Of a DNA stretch of 5,842 nucleotides, positions 1 to 5,841 are shown piece by piece (positions within the stretch are counted from its first letter, which is position 1; each line of letters begins with the position of its first letter). Where the stretch lies: assembly GCA_020849935.1 (NCBI GenBank), contig JADZFJ010000023.1, positions 1-5,842 on the forward strand, in the 5' to 3' direction. Source of the DNA: Crocinitomix sp. Lineage in GTDB: Bacteria; Bacteroidota; Bacteroidia; Flavobacteriales_D; Crocinitomicaceae. Below the pieces are notes generated by a model. That model was not told the origin of the DNA, made no database searches, and was given only the letters and a program-made list of their open reading frames with translations. The position numbers and the translations under genes were made by a program.

Positions 1-1
1 C

Positions 2-973
2 ATTTCTAGTTCCCATAAAAATCTGGAGGAAGTTGAACCTTACCAGTTAACCTTACCCGCAGGTTTTCCAACACCGGCAATTCCTGAAGCTAACATGTTG
101 ACCCAAGAGCGGATTGATTTGGGAAGGATGCTTTTTTATGATCCTGTAATGTCCGCGGATAGTTCAATTTCTTGTGCTTTTTGCCATGATCAATCCTTGG
201 CTTTTGCCGATTTTAGACGTGTAACCCCAGGTGTGGAACGAAGATTTGGGAATAGAAATTCACCTACCTTAACAAATGTTGTTTATAATCCCACGCTCTT
301 ATTCGACGGGCACTTGGGCTCGTTGGAAGAGCAAATTTTAGTGCCGATTCAAGAACACGCCGAATTTGATTTTAATATTGTGTTGATTGGTGAACGTCTC
401 CGAAAAAATCCTACTTATGTTGAAATGAGTTTGAAAGCCTATAATCGCTTGCCTGATCCGTATGTGATTACGCGTGCAATAGCCTCTTTCGAGCGAATTT
501 TAATTAGTGGGAACTCGGCATATGATCAATATGTCTATCAAAATAAAAAATCTACTTTATCCAAATCCCAATTAAAGGGAATGGATTTGTTTATGAATCA
601 ATTACATTGCACCACTTGCCACAGTGGGTTCAATTTCACCAATTTTTCAACACAAAATAATGGGTTAGCCGAACATTATGCTGATTCAGGTCGTGCGCGG
701 GTGACCCTTTTGGTGAGTGATCGGGCCAAGTTTAAAGTTCCAACGTTAAGGAATATTGAATTAACTGCTCCTTATATGCACGATGGGTCAATTGCAACCT
801 TGGAGGGGGTGATTCTACATTACGAAAGTGGTGGAAAAAATCATCTCAATAAACACCCAATTATTCAGCCATTTACGTTGACTAAGCGCCAACGAAAAGA
901 ATTGATTTCATTTTTAAAGAGCTTAACGGATCATGACTTTTTGAGCAACCCCGCTTTTGCAAGTCCTTTTTAG
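2..973 (+). CDS. Di-heme cytochrome c peroxidase / MauG-family protein, 5' end outside window
   Basis: The frame has no stop from base 2 to the TAG at 971-973, giving 323 visible residues. The first ATG (base 95) is internal. The 31 codons before it encode a segment containing LPAGFPTPAIPEAN, which is the usual family lead-in to LGRMLFYDP, so the real start and any signal or lipoprotein peptide lie upstream of the window. Two c-type heme sites are visible: CAFCH at visible residues 58-62 (bases 173-187) and CTTCH at 203-207 (bases 608-622). PYMHDGS near residue 257 carries a Met at the place where the second heme's axial ligand is expected in bacterial peroxidases. Known members are periplasmic or membrane-anchored, and reduce hydrogen peroxide with electrons from small cytochromes or oxidise protein substrates (MauG, MbnH). 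The sequence alone does not separate these roles, though the Met slightly favours a peroxidase. The downstream neighbour converges, with 2 bp between stop codons. Confidence 0.93.
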   Translation: MSSSHKNLEEVEPYQLTLPAGFPTPAIPEANMLTQERIDLGRMLFYDPVMSADSSISCAFCHDQSLAFADFRRVTPGVERRFGNRNSPTLTNVVYNPTLLFDGHLGSLEEQILVPIQEHAEFDFNIVLIGERLRKNPTYVEMSLKAYNRLPDPYVITRAIASFERILISGNSAYDQYVYQNKKSTLSKSQLKGMDLFMNQLHCTTCHSGFNFTNFSTQNNGLAEHYADSGRARVTLLVSDRAKFKVPTLRNIELTAPYMHDGSIATLEGVILHYESGGKNHLNKHPIIQPFTLTKRQRKELISFLKSLTDHDFLSNPAFASPF

Positions 974-975
974 CA

Positions 976-1653
976 TTAATACGAAAACCGAATGATTGGC
1001 AAGGTTTGTTTATTGTTTTGGAACGAAGCTAAATAAATCCCTTTTGAAAGATGTGAAATTGACACGTGGGTAACATTATTTCCTGCTACTTCAAATTCCA
1101 AATAAATTGACCCATTTAAGCCACAAATTTGGACGTGTAGAGATTCATGTAAGGGATTATAAATCAATAAATCAGAACCATTTAGTTGAATAATCGGTTG
1201 ACTGGTTTCGGAGAGTTCAATTTGGGAGGCATAACTTGGAATTGAAATCATTTGAACGGTTAAGGTATCGGTTAATTCAGGTAAAAGTTGATCCCACACA
1301 ACGATTTGATAAAATCCAGTATCGACCGAAACAGCCTCGACATTGATGGATAAAAAAGCATGATTTGAGTGCGGTCCAGCCGGATTCATTGTTCCTATGG
1401 TTTCTCCTAAGGTATAACAAAGTGGATAATCGCAAAGCGAAAATTCCCAACCTCCGGGATGATCATTGGTGATGAGTTCCCACTCAAAAACAACATCTTC
1501 GTCTGAATGATTTGTAATTGTGGTATGTGCAGTGGTATAATCGTTTAGATAAAAAGTACGCACCAAGGTATCGCCTGCGGTAAACTCAAAATTTTGCGCC
1601 AAACCAAGCGTTGAACACCCTATTGTTCCTATTATCCAACCGAAGATTTTCAT
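976..1653 (-). CDS. Secreted protein with degenerate T9SS type A C-terminal sorting domain
   Basis: The product has 225 residues. It begins with a short Sec signal peptide: MK, a hydrophobic stretch, then GLAQ-N at about residues 17-21, consistent with signal peptidase I cleavage near A19/Q20. Residues 22-140 look like a beta-rich, Ig-like domain. They contain TNHSDEDVVFEWEL, GGWEFSLCDYPLCY with two cysteines (C74, C79) that could form a disulfide, and a region ending in GFYQIVVWD. This N-terminal arrangement is familiar from Bacteroidota exported proteins, but I know no function for it. Residues 145-225 resemble a T9SS type A tail (LLIYNPLHESLHVQI, then HLSKGIYLASFQ), but the usual YPNP motif is altered and the end is RFSY instead of a Lys-rich finish. 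The protein is probably surface-attached or released. The gene starts 14 bp after the carboxylase stop codon with no clear Shine-Dalgarno, suggesting co-transcription. It converges on the peroxidase gene. Confidence 0.85.
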   Translation of the reverse strand: MKIFGWIIGTIGCSTLGLAQNFEFTAGDTLVRTFYLNDYTTAHTTITNHSDEDVVFEWELITNDHPGGWEFSLCDYPLCYTLGETIGTMNPAGPHSNHAFLSINVEAVSVDTGFYQIVVWDQLLPELTDTLTVQMISIPSYASQIELSETSQPIIQLNGSDLLIYNPLHESLHVQICGLNGSIYLEFEVAGNNVTHVSISHLSKGIYLASFQNNKQTLPIIRFSY

Positions 1654-1667
1654 CGTACCAATGAAGA

Positions 1668-3311
1668 TTAGGTTTGTAAGGCACCCACATTGTACCGCTG
1701 ATCGGTTTTTTTGTGGTTGGCCATTTCAATCCCCATCGAAATTATTTTTCGAGTTTCTAATGGATGGATGATAGCATCGACCCAGAGGCGAGAAGCGGAA
1801 TAATAGGGTGAAATTTGTCGATCGTATCGGGCTTTAATTTTGGTGTAAATTTCTTGTTGTTTGACCTCGTCTACCTCTTCGCCTTTTGATTTTAACGAAG
1901 CCACTTCTATTTGCATGAGGGTTTTTGCAGCAGCAGCACCACTCATAACAGCTAACTCAGCCGTTGGCCAAGACACGATTAAGCGAGGATCGTATGCTTT
2001 TCCGCACATGGCATAGTTTCCAGCGCCGTAAGAATTCCCGATAATAACAGTGAATTTAGGTACCACCGAATTTGCCATGGCATTGACCATTTTTGCGCCA
2101 TCTTTAATGATTCCAGCATGTTCTGATTTAGAACCCACCATAAATCCACTTACATCTTGCAAAAACACCAAAGGAATATTTTTTTGATTACACACCATGA
2201 CAAAACGCGCAGCTTTATCGGCAGAATCGGTATAAATTACCCCTCCAAATTGCATTTCGCCCTTGGCATTTTTTACGACTTCGCGTTGGTTTGCTACGAT
2301 TCCAACACTCCACCCATTGATTCGTCCATACCCACATAAAATGGTTTGTCCATAATCTTTTTTATATTCTGTAAATTCTGAATTATCAACGATTCGCTCA
2401 ATAATTTCGAGCATATTGTATGGTTTTGCGCGATTATCTGGGAAGATACCAAGAATTTCTTTTTCGTCTTTTTTTGGTTTTTCAGGTGCTATTCGATCAA
2501 AGCCAGCTTTTTCTTTTGCGCCTAATTTGTCCATTAGCGAACGAATTGTTTTGAGACAATCTTCGTCATTTTCGGAGATATAATCACACACCCCGCTGAT
2601 AGCAGTATGCGTGTGCGCACCTCCAAGTGTTTCATTGTCAATTGTTTCTCCAATTGCTGCTTTTACTAAGTACGAGCCAGCAAGAAAGATAGTTCCCGTT
2701 TCATTTACAATCAACGATTCGTCTGACATGATGGGCAAATAGGCACCACCTGCCACACAACTACCCATTACAGCTGCAATTTGTGTAATTCCTTGGGAGG
2801 ACATGATGGCATTGTTTCGGAAAATTCGCCCAAAATGTTCTTTGTCTGGGAAAATTTCATCTTGTAAAGGAAGAAATACACCCGCGCTGTCCACTAAATA
2901 AATGATGGGTAAATGATTTTCCATGGCAATTTCTTGCGCACGGAGGTTCTTTTTTCCTGTAATTGGAAACCAAGCGCCTGCTTTCACGGTGGCATCGTTT
3001 GCAACAATAATACATTGACGTTTGGATACGTATCCTATTTTAATTACCACACCTCCCGAAGGGCAACCACCGTATTCCTCGTACATTCCTTCACCTACAA
3101 ATGCGCCAATTTCAATACTTTCTGTTCCAGGATCAAGGAGTTTTTCAATCCGCTCTCTTGCAGTTAATTTTCCCTTTGCATGATGCTTTTCGATACTTGC
3201 TTTTCCTCCGCCGAGGTATATTTTTTGTAATTTTTGCTCCATTTCGGCGATTTTCATCCGAATTGCATCCTCGTTTTTATTGAAATCAAGTTCTTTTTCG
3301 CTTACAGCCAT
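1668..3311 (-). CDS. Acyl-CoA carboxylase carboxyltransferase (beta) subunit, methylcrotonyl-CoA carboxylase-like
   Basis: This is a 547-residue, full-length carboxyltransferase of the biotin-dependent acyl-CoA carboxylases. It moves the carboxyl group from carboxybiotin on a separate alpha subunit to an acyl-CoA in the cytosol. Visible motifs are KGKLTARERIEKLLD (46-60), GGCPSGGVV (81-89), the N-domain oxyanion motif SCVAGGAYLP (184-193), FLQDVSGFMVG (383-393), the C-domain motif GNSYGAGNYAM (425-435) and LWVDAIIHPLETR (509-521). The stretch FLPLQDEIFPDKEHFGRIF (146-164) matches methylcrotonyl-CoA carboxylase (mccB type) and not propionyl-CoA carboxylase, which has a different sequence there. 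That points to leucine degradation: 3-methylcrotonyl-CoA to 3-methylglutaconyl-CoA. Substrate remains an inference, so no symbol is given. No biotin carboxylase or biotin-carrier gene is in the window, so the partner must be encoded elsewhere. The ATG at 3311 is preceded by a candidate promoter about 30 nt upstream. The secreted protein gene follows 14 bp downstream. Confidence 0.95.
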   Translation of the reverse strand: MAVSEKELDFNKNEDAIRMKIAEMEQKLQKIYLGGGKASIEKHHAKGKLTARERIEKLLDPGTESIEIGAFVGEGMYEEYGGCPSGGVVIKIGYVSKRQCIIVANDATVKAGAWFPITGKKNLRAQEIAMENHLPIIYLVDSAGVFLPLQDEIFPDKEHFGRIFRNNAIMSSQGITQIAAVMGSCVAGGAYLPIMSDESLIVNETGTIFLAGSYLVKAAIGETIDNETLGGAHTHTAISGVCDYISENDEDCLKTIRSLMDKLGAKEKAGFDRIAPEKPKKDEKEILGIFPDNRAKPYNMLEIIERIVDNSEFTEYKKDYGQTILCGYGRINGWSVGIVANQREVVKNAKGEMQFGGVIYTDSADKAARFVMVCNQKNIPLVFLQDVSGFMVGSKSEHAGIIKDGAKMVNAMANSVVPKFTVIIGNSYGAGNYAMCGKAYDPRLIVSWPTAELAVMSGAAAAKTLMQIEVASLKSKGEEVDEVKQQEIYTKIKARYDRQISPYYSASRLWVDAIIHPLETRKIISMGIEMANHKKTDQRYNVGALQT

Positions 3312-3340
3312 TTGATACTAGTTTGTGAAATTTACTGTTT

Positions 3341-3348
3341 CAAAGATA
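3341..3348 (-). promoter_or_regulatory. Candidate -7 promoter element for the carboxylase gene
   Basis: On the - strand these bases read TATCTTTG, an exact match to the Bacteroidota -7 consensus TAnnTTTG, 29 bases upstream of the ATG. A good TTG at the expected -33 spacing is not visible; the nearest TTG lies only about 8 bp away. The element is supported by its position and exact match, but the promoter is unproven. The implied 5' leader is short, about 20-25 nt. Confidence 0.5.
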
Positions 3349-3355
3349 CGAATTC

Positions 3356-3401
3356 ACAAGTATTAATTGTTTGTTGCTTGAAGCAAATTGCTAAAACTTG
3401 T
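3356..3401. promoter_or_regulatory. Imperfect nested dyad between divergent promoters (possible operator)
   Basis: Outer arms ACAAGTATTA (3356-3365) and TAAAACTTGT (3392-3401) are inverted repeats with 9 of 10 matches. Inside them is a perfect 13-bp palindrome, TTGCTT-G-AAGCAA (3374-3386), with nearly the same centre. The element lies upstream of the carboxylase -7 element, and its right arm contains the TTG proposed as the Nudix -33 box. This placement would suit a regulator binding site acting on one or both genes, but AT-rich DNA produces such symmetry by chance fairly often. No known operator was recognised. Confidence 0.35.
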
Positions 3402-3428
3402 ATTAATTTTAGGAGATCGTTAAGTTTA
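3398..3428 (+). promoter_or_regulatory. Candidate promoter for the Nudix gene
   Basis: TTG at 3398-3400 is followed after 20 bp by TAAGTTTA at 3421-3428, which matches the Bacteroidota -7 consensus TAnnTTTG except for the last base. The spacing falls in the range expected for a -33/-7 pair. The start codon at 3497 is about 68 nt downstream, leaving a leader of roughly 60 nt. This is a weak call based only on motif match and position. Confidence 0.3.
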
Positions 3429-3496
3429 AAGATAGAAGTAGATTTTGTTTGTCTTTATTTTGTGAATGGAAGGATGAAATTTTAAATGATTGAAGC

Positions 3497-3937
3497 ATGT
3501 TGACAGGTATTGAAAATTATAATTTGCGGGTGTATGGTTTATTAATTAAAGACAAGGCCGTTTTGGTGACAGACGAACATAGAGGAGGAATGCTGATGAC
3601 CAAATTTCCTGGTGGTGGGTTAGAGATGGGGGAAGGTTTGGCCGATTGTTTGATTCGCGAATTTGATGAAGAACTTGGAATTAATGTAAGTGTAGAGACT
3701 ATTTTTTATGTCAATGAATTTTTACAAGTTTCCCAATTTAATCCGAAAGACCAATTGTTGAGTTTTTATTATTTTGTTTCCTCGGACGAGTTGTTAAAAA
3801 TTCCTGATCCAGTTCCGTTAAATTTATTGAAAGCAGGAGAACAAACATTTAGGTGGGTGAAGTTGGACGAATTAAAGGAGACTGAATTTACGTTCCCAAT
3901 CGATCGGATCGTAGTGCAGAAACTTTGTAATTATTAG
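3497..3937 (+). CDS. Nudix hydrolase
   Basis: The product has 146 residues, a normal length for a single-domain Nudix enzyme. Residues 40-62 fit the full Nudix box GX5EX7REUXEEXGU: G40, E46, then REFDEELGI at 54-62, including the catalytic, metal-binding glutamates. FPGGGLEMGEG (37-47) precedes the helix as expected. Such enzymes hydrolyse nucleoside diphosphates linked to another group, using Mg2+. Known substrates include oxidised nucleotides, sugar nucleotides and ADP-ribose, and the specificity cannot be read here. No signal peptide is visible, so it should be cytosolic. The ATG at 3497 is the first in frame after a TGA at 3491-3493, which fixes the start at or after this codon. There is no good Shine-Dalgarno at normal spacing; an AAGGA at 3470-3474 is over 20 nt away. 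The gene is divergent from the carboxylase and ends just before a shared terminator. Confidence 0.93.
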   Translation: MLTGIENYNLRVYGLLIKDKAVLVTDEHRGGMLMTKFPGGGLEMGEGLADCLIREFDEELGINVSVETIFYVNEFLQVSQFNPKDQLLSFYYFVSSDELLKIPDPVPLNLLKAGEQTFRWVKLDELKETEFTFPIDRIVVQKLCNY

Positions 3938-3964
3938 GTAATTTTTTAAAAATTGGAACAAAAA

Positions 3965-3992
3965 AAAAGGGCCACTCGAAAGTAGCCCTTTT
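3965..3992. terminator. Bidirectional intrinsic terminator between convergent genes
   Basis: A hairpin is visible. AAAAGGGC (3965-3972) pairs with GCCCTTTT (3985-3992); after one C/A mismatch, ACT (3974-3976) pairs with AGT (3981-3983), closing a CGAA tetraloop. On the + strand it is followed by AATTTTTT. On the - strand it is followed by the T run complementary to the A run at 3960-3968. It lies 27 bp after the Nudix stop and 18 bp after the stop of the convergent secreted-protein gene, so it can end transcription from both sides. Confidence 0.9.
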
Positions 3993-4010
3993 AATTTTTT
4001 GTAGGTTCAA

Positions 4011-5096
4011 TTATTTTTGAACAACAATTCTTGTCATTTCAACTGTTCCGTTAACTGTAGTTTTTACGAAGTAAACACCTTCAGTTAAGTTAGAAAGATC
4101 GATTTGGTTGTACTGAGTACCAGCAGCTAAATTTTGGTTTTCGATAGTTGTAACAACTTCACCTAAAATGTTTACTACTTCTAAGCTTACGTTTGAAGCC
4201 TCAGACAATTCCATTGTTAAATTAACGATTCCGTTAGTTGGGTTAGGGTAAGCAGAAATAGAGAAGTTTTTAGCAACTTCTTCAGTGATTCCTACAGTAC
4301 CAACTTTACCTTTTCCAGCATTGTTGATTTCTCCAGTAGGATCAACTAACATAGCAACTACGTGAAGATTAGAAAGATCCCAATCTGGATTGATAGTTAC
4401 ATAGTAAGAATACCAGTATGGAGTTCCAACATTCATTGTAGCAGGTAAAGAAGCATCAACACCTTCGTAAGCGTTATCAGCAATAACTCGAGCTACGTGG
4501 TTGTAAACCATTTCAGAAGCAGGAACTGGATTTGGAGATGCAACCCAATCTCTTCCACCGCCTGACAATGCACCGTATCCACCACCTGAAAAATAGTTTG
4601 ATTGATTGTAACCAGAACCAGTTCCAGTAACACCATCTTCAGTAACTACACCAGCTAATCTCCAATCACCTGTAGTTTGTGTATCGAAAACTGCTTTAAT
4701 TCTGATTTCTAATTGATCACCTGTTACATAACCAGCAACTGTAATTGCAGCAACTGGATTTTCAGTGATACGATCATTGAAATTTGTTGGAGCGTCAGCA
4801 GCGTGACCACCTTCAACACGGTCAGCAGCAGCGTACGGATATCCACTGAATCCTGGAAGAGATTCACTTTGAGTATCGTAGTAAGAATTTGCCATTGGAT
4901 CTGAATTGTGAATTGCAATTCCGATGAAATTAGGTTCATCTTCTTCTAATTGAGCAAATGTTACGAAACCGTAAGGGCAAAATCCACACCAAGTTCCTGT
5001 TTTTTCTTCAACAACAACATATTTTGTTGCTTGTCCGAAGCTTGTTGCAGTTAATCCTAGAGCTAAAGCTCCGAGTAAAAGTCTGTTTTTGTTCAT
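4011..5096 (-). CDS. Omp28-like exported protein with thioredoxin-type CxxC and T9SS type A sorting domain
   Basis: The product has 361 residues. Residues 1-21 form a Sec signal peptide (MNKNR, hydrophobic core, then TSFGQ). Residues 24-110 resemble the thioredoxin-like part of Omp28-related proteins: VVVEEKTGTWCGFCPYG with C37 and C40 in a CxxC, then FSGYPYAAADR, whose Pro at 87 sits where a thioredoxin cis-Pro would be expected. Residues 115-260 are a beta-rich middle domain with a Gly/Tyr-rich stretch around 158-182. Residues 277-361 are a classic T9SS type A tail: FSISAYPNPTNGIVNLTM, LGEVV, LTEGVYFVKT, ending in RIVVQK. The protein is therefore expected at the cell surface or released. 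The role is unknown; CxxC suggests disulfide or redox activity, but this is inference. Codons favour TTC, TAC and A/T-ending choices, with few rare ones, which suggests high expression. The gene stands alone, with its own candidate promoter and a strong terminator. Confidence 0.9.
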   Translation of the reverse strand: MNKNRLLLGALALGLTATSFGQATKYVVVEEKTGTWCGFCPYGFVTFAQLEEDEPNFIGIAIHNSDPMANSYYDTQSESLPGFSGYPYAAADRVEGGHAADAPTNFNDRITENPVAAITVAGYVTGDQLEIRIKAVFDTQTTGDWRLAGVVTEDGVTGTGSGYNQSNYFSGGGYGALSGGGRDWVASPNPVPASEMVYNHVARVIADNAYEGVDASLPATMNVGTPYWYSYYVTINPDWDLSNLHVVAMLVDPTGEINNAGKGKVGTVGITEEVAKNFSISAYPNPTNGIVNLTMELSEASNVSLEVVNILGEVVTTIENQNLAAGTQYNQIDLSNLTEGVYFVKTTVNGTVEMTRIVVQK

Positions 5097-5129
5097 AATG
5101 TATTTTTTAATTATTATTATTTGGTTTCA

Positions 5130-5137
5130 TAAAGATA
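5130..5137 (-). promoter_or_regulatory. Candidate -7 element for the Omp28-like gene
   Basis: The - strand reads TATCTTTA, one base off the Bacteroidota consensus TAnnTTTG, about 34 nt upstream of the ATG. The same sequence ACGTATCTTT-like context precedes the -7 element of the carboxylase gene. No convincing -33 TTG is visible. The A/T-rich leader (5097-5129) lacks a Shine-Dalgarno, as is common for well-translated genes in this phylum. Confidence 0.4.
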
Positions 5138-5238
5138 CGTATTTTTTTTACATCGCGTTGCTTTGAGTTAATTTTGTTTTAAATCATTCTTGAATTCCTA
5201 ATCGCTTATTGATAGGGGATATGTAATTGAATTTTTGA

Positions 5239-5267
5239 TTTAATTTACTTATTTACAATAAATTAAA
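5239..5267. repeat. All-AT inverted repeat
   Basis: TTTAATTTA (5239-5247) and TAAATTAAA (5259-5267) are perfect 9-bp inverted arms around an 11-nt loop. Being entirely A/T in AT-rich DNA, the repeat may be chance. It lies about 100 bp upstream of the Omp28-like promoter, so an upstream binding element is possible but unsupported. Confidence 0.3.
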
Positions 5268-5331
5268 ATGTTTTTAAGAAACTGAATTCTTTGTTGAATT
5301 AATTGTCTTTTTAAGATTTTTCTATGATTTT

Positions 5332-5353
5332 AACATCTTTTTGTGAAGATGTT
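5332..5353. repeat. Perfect 8-bp inverted repeat (possible weak terminator)
   Basis: AACATCTT (5332-5339) and AAGATGTT (5346-5353) form a perfect stem with a 6-nt loop. It sits 60 bp past the stop of the gene ending at 5413 and could help end its transcript, but in that direction it is followed by AAAATC and not a T run. It therefore does not meet the usual terminator form. Confidence 0.35.
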
Positions 5354-5412
5354 TTAAGATTTGTTAAGGCGAACAGATTGATTGGAAGTGAAAAATTAAG
5401 GTAGTAAAAAGC

Positions 5413-5841
5413 TTATGCAAGTCTTTTTTTAACGTACTGCTCAATTCGTTTTATAAATTGACGTGGTGTGGACGTGCGCCAATCGACTGCGGACAGTTCG
5501 CCTCCCATCAAAAAATAATAGTCTAAATTATGGTCGTTAATTTCTTCTTTTACGTGCTTACGCAAATTTAACATGGCAATCCACCCATTTTGTTCTTCCA
5601 CTTCCTCAAACCACTCTTCGTAATAATCAGTATCGTTTCCGTGAAAATTAAAAACGTTTTCGCCCATTAATATAAACTTGTAGATTCCTTCTTCCATCAT
5701 TAATTCAATGACATTGCGCTTTAATAACATGATGTCATTTTCTAAGACATCGTTCCATTCGCCAAATAATTCAATAATGCCAACTCCATCTTCGTAATCG
5801 CAATAAAGTATTTTAATAAATAGGGTAGGCGATTCGATAGA
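5413..5841 (-). CDS. Uncharacterised acidic protein, 5' end outside window
   Basis: The frame runs without a stop from the right edge to the TAA at 5413-5415, giving 142 visible residues. The ATG at 5730 is internal: 37 further codons upstream stay open and read like the same protein, including KILYCDYEDGVGIIELFGEW and NDVLENDIM. The true start is outside the window. The protein has no visible signal peptide, membrane segment or known catalytic motif. It is acidic and aromatic in the middle (DTDYYEEWFEEVEEQNGW) and basic at the end (FIKRIEQYVKKRLA). The segment LDYYFLMGGELSAVDWRTST looks like a conserved core. It resembles hypothetical proteins I associate with Bacteroidota, but I cannot name a family or assign a function. 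It is probably cytosolic. It is separated from the Omp28-like gene by about 316 bp, so the two are probably separate units. Confidence 0.8.
   Translation of the reverse strand, partial: SIESPTLFIKILYCDYEDGVGIIELFGEWNDVLENDIMLLKRNVIELMMEEGIYKFILMGENVFNFHGNDTDYYEEWFEEVEEQNGWIAMLNLRKHVKEEINDHNLDYYFLMGGELSAVDWRTSTPRQFIKRIEQYVKKRLA

Larger units (their letters stand above)
5097..5412. other. AT-rich intergenic region, 316 bp
   Basis: No coding region or RNA gene was recognised here on either strand. It holds the candidate promoter of the Omp28-like gene next to its start, two inverted repeats (5239-5267 and 5332-5353), and an 11-bp direct repeat TTTTAAGATTT at 5309-5319 and 5352-5362. It also contains the downstream flank of the gene ending at 5413, for which no clear T-tailed terminator is visible. 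Confidence 0.6.

Noticed and set aside
95..97. ATG at 95 as the start of the peroxidase gene
   Set aside because: The frame is open upstream and encodes conserved family sequence, so this Met is internal.
2..973. Methanobactin-type (MbnH) or MauG-specific assignment of the di-heme protein
   Set aside because: No MbnP, methanobactin or methylamine dehydrogenase genes are visible, and the heme motifs alone do not separate these subfamilies.
1612..1620. Cysteine at residue 13 of the small secreted protein as a lipoprotein lipobox
   Set aside because: The preceding TIG fits the lipobox poorly, the hydrophobic stretch continues past the Cys, and GLAQ-N offers a better ordinary signal peptidase site.
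3456..3462. TATTTTG as the Nudix -7 element
   Set aside because: It is one base short of TAnnTTTG and has no TTG at proper spacing upstream; TAAGTTTA at 3421-3428 with TTG at 3398 fits better.
2157..3485. Several + strand open frames of 60-84 codons opposite the carboxylase gene
   Set aside because: They are antisense shadows of a clearly conserved - strand gene, with no recognisable protein features.
4713..4939. Open frames of 63 and 71 codons overlapping the Omp28-like gene
   Set aside because: Both are out-of-frame shadows within a well-supported coding region, with low-complexity translations.
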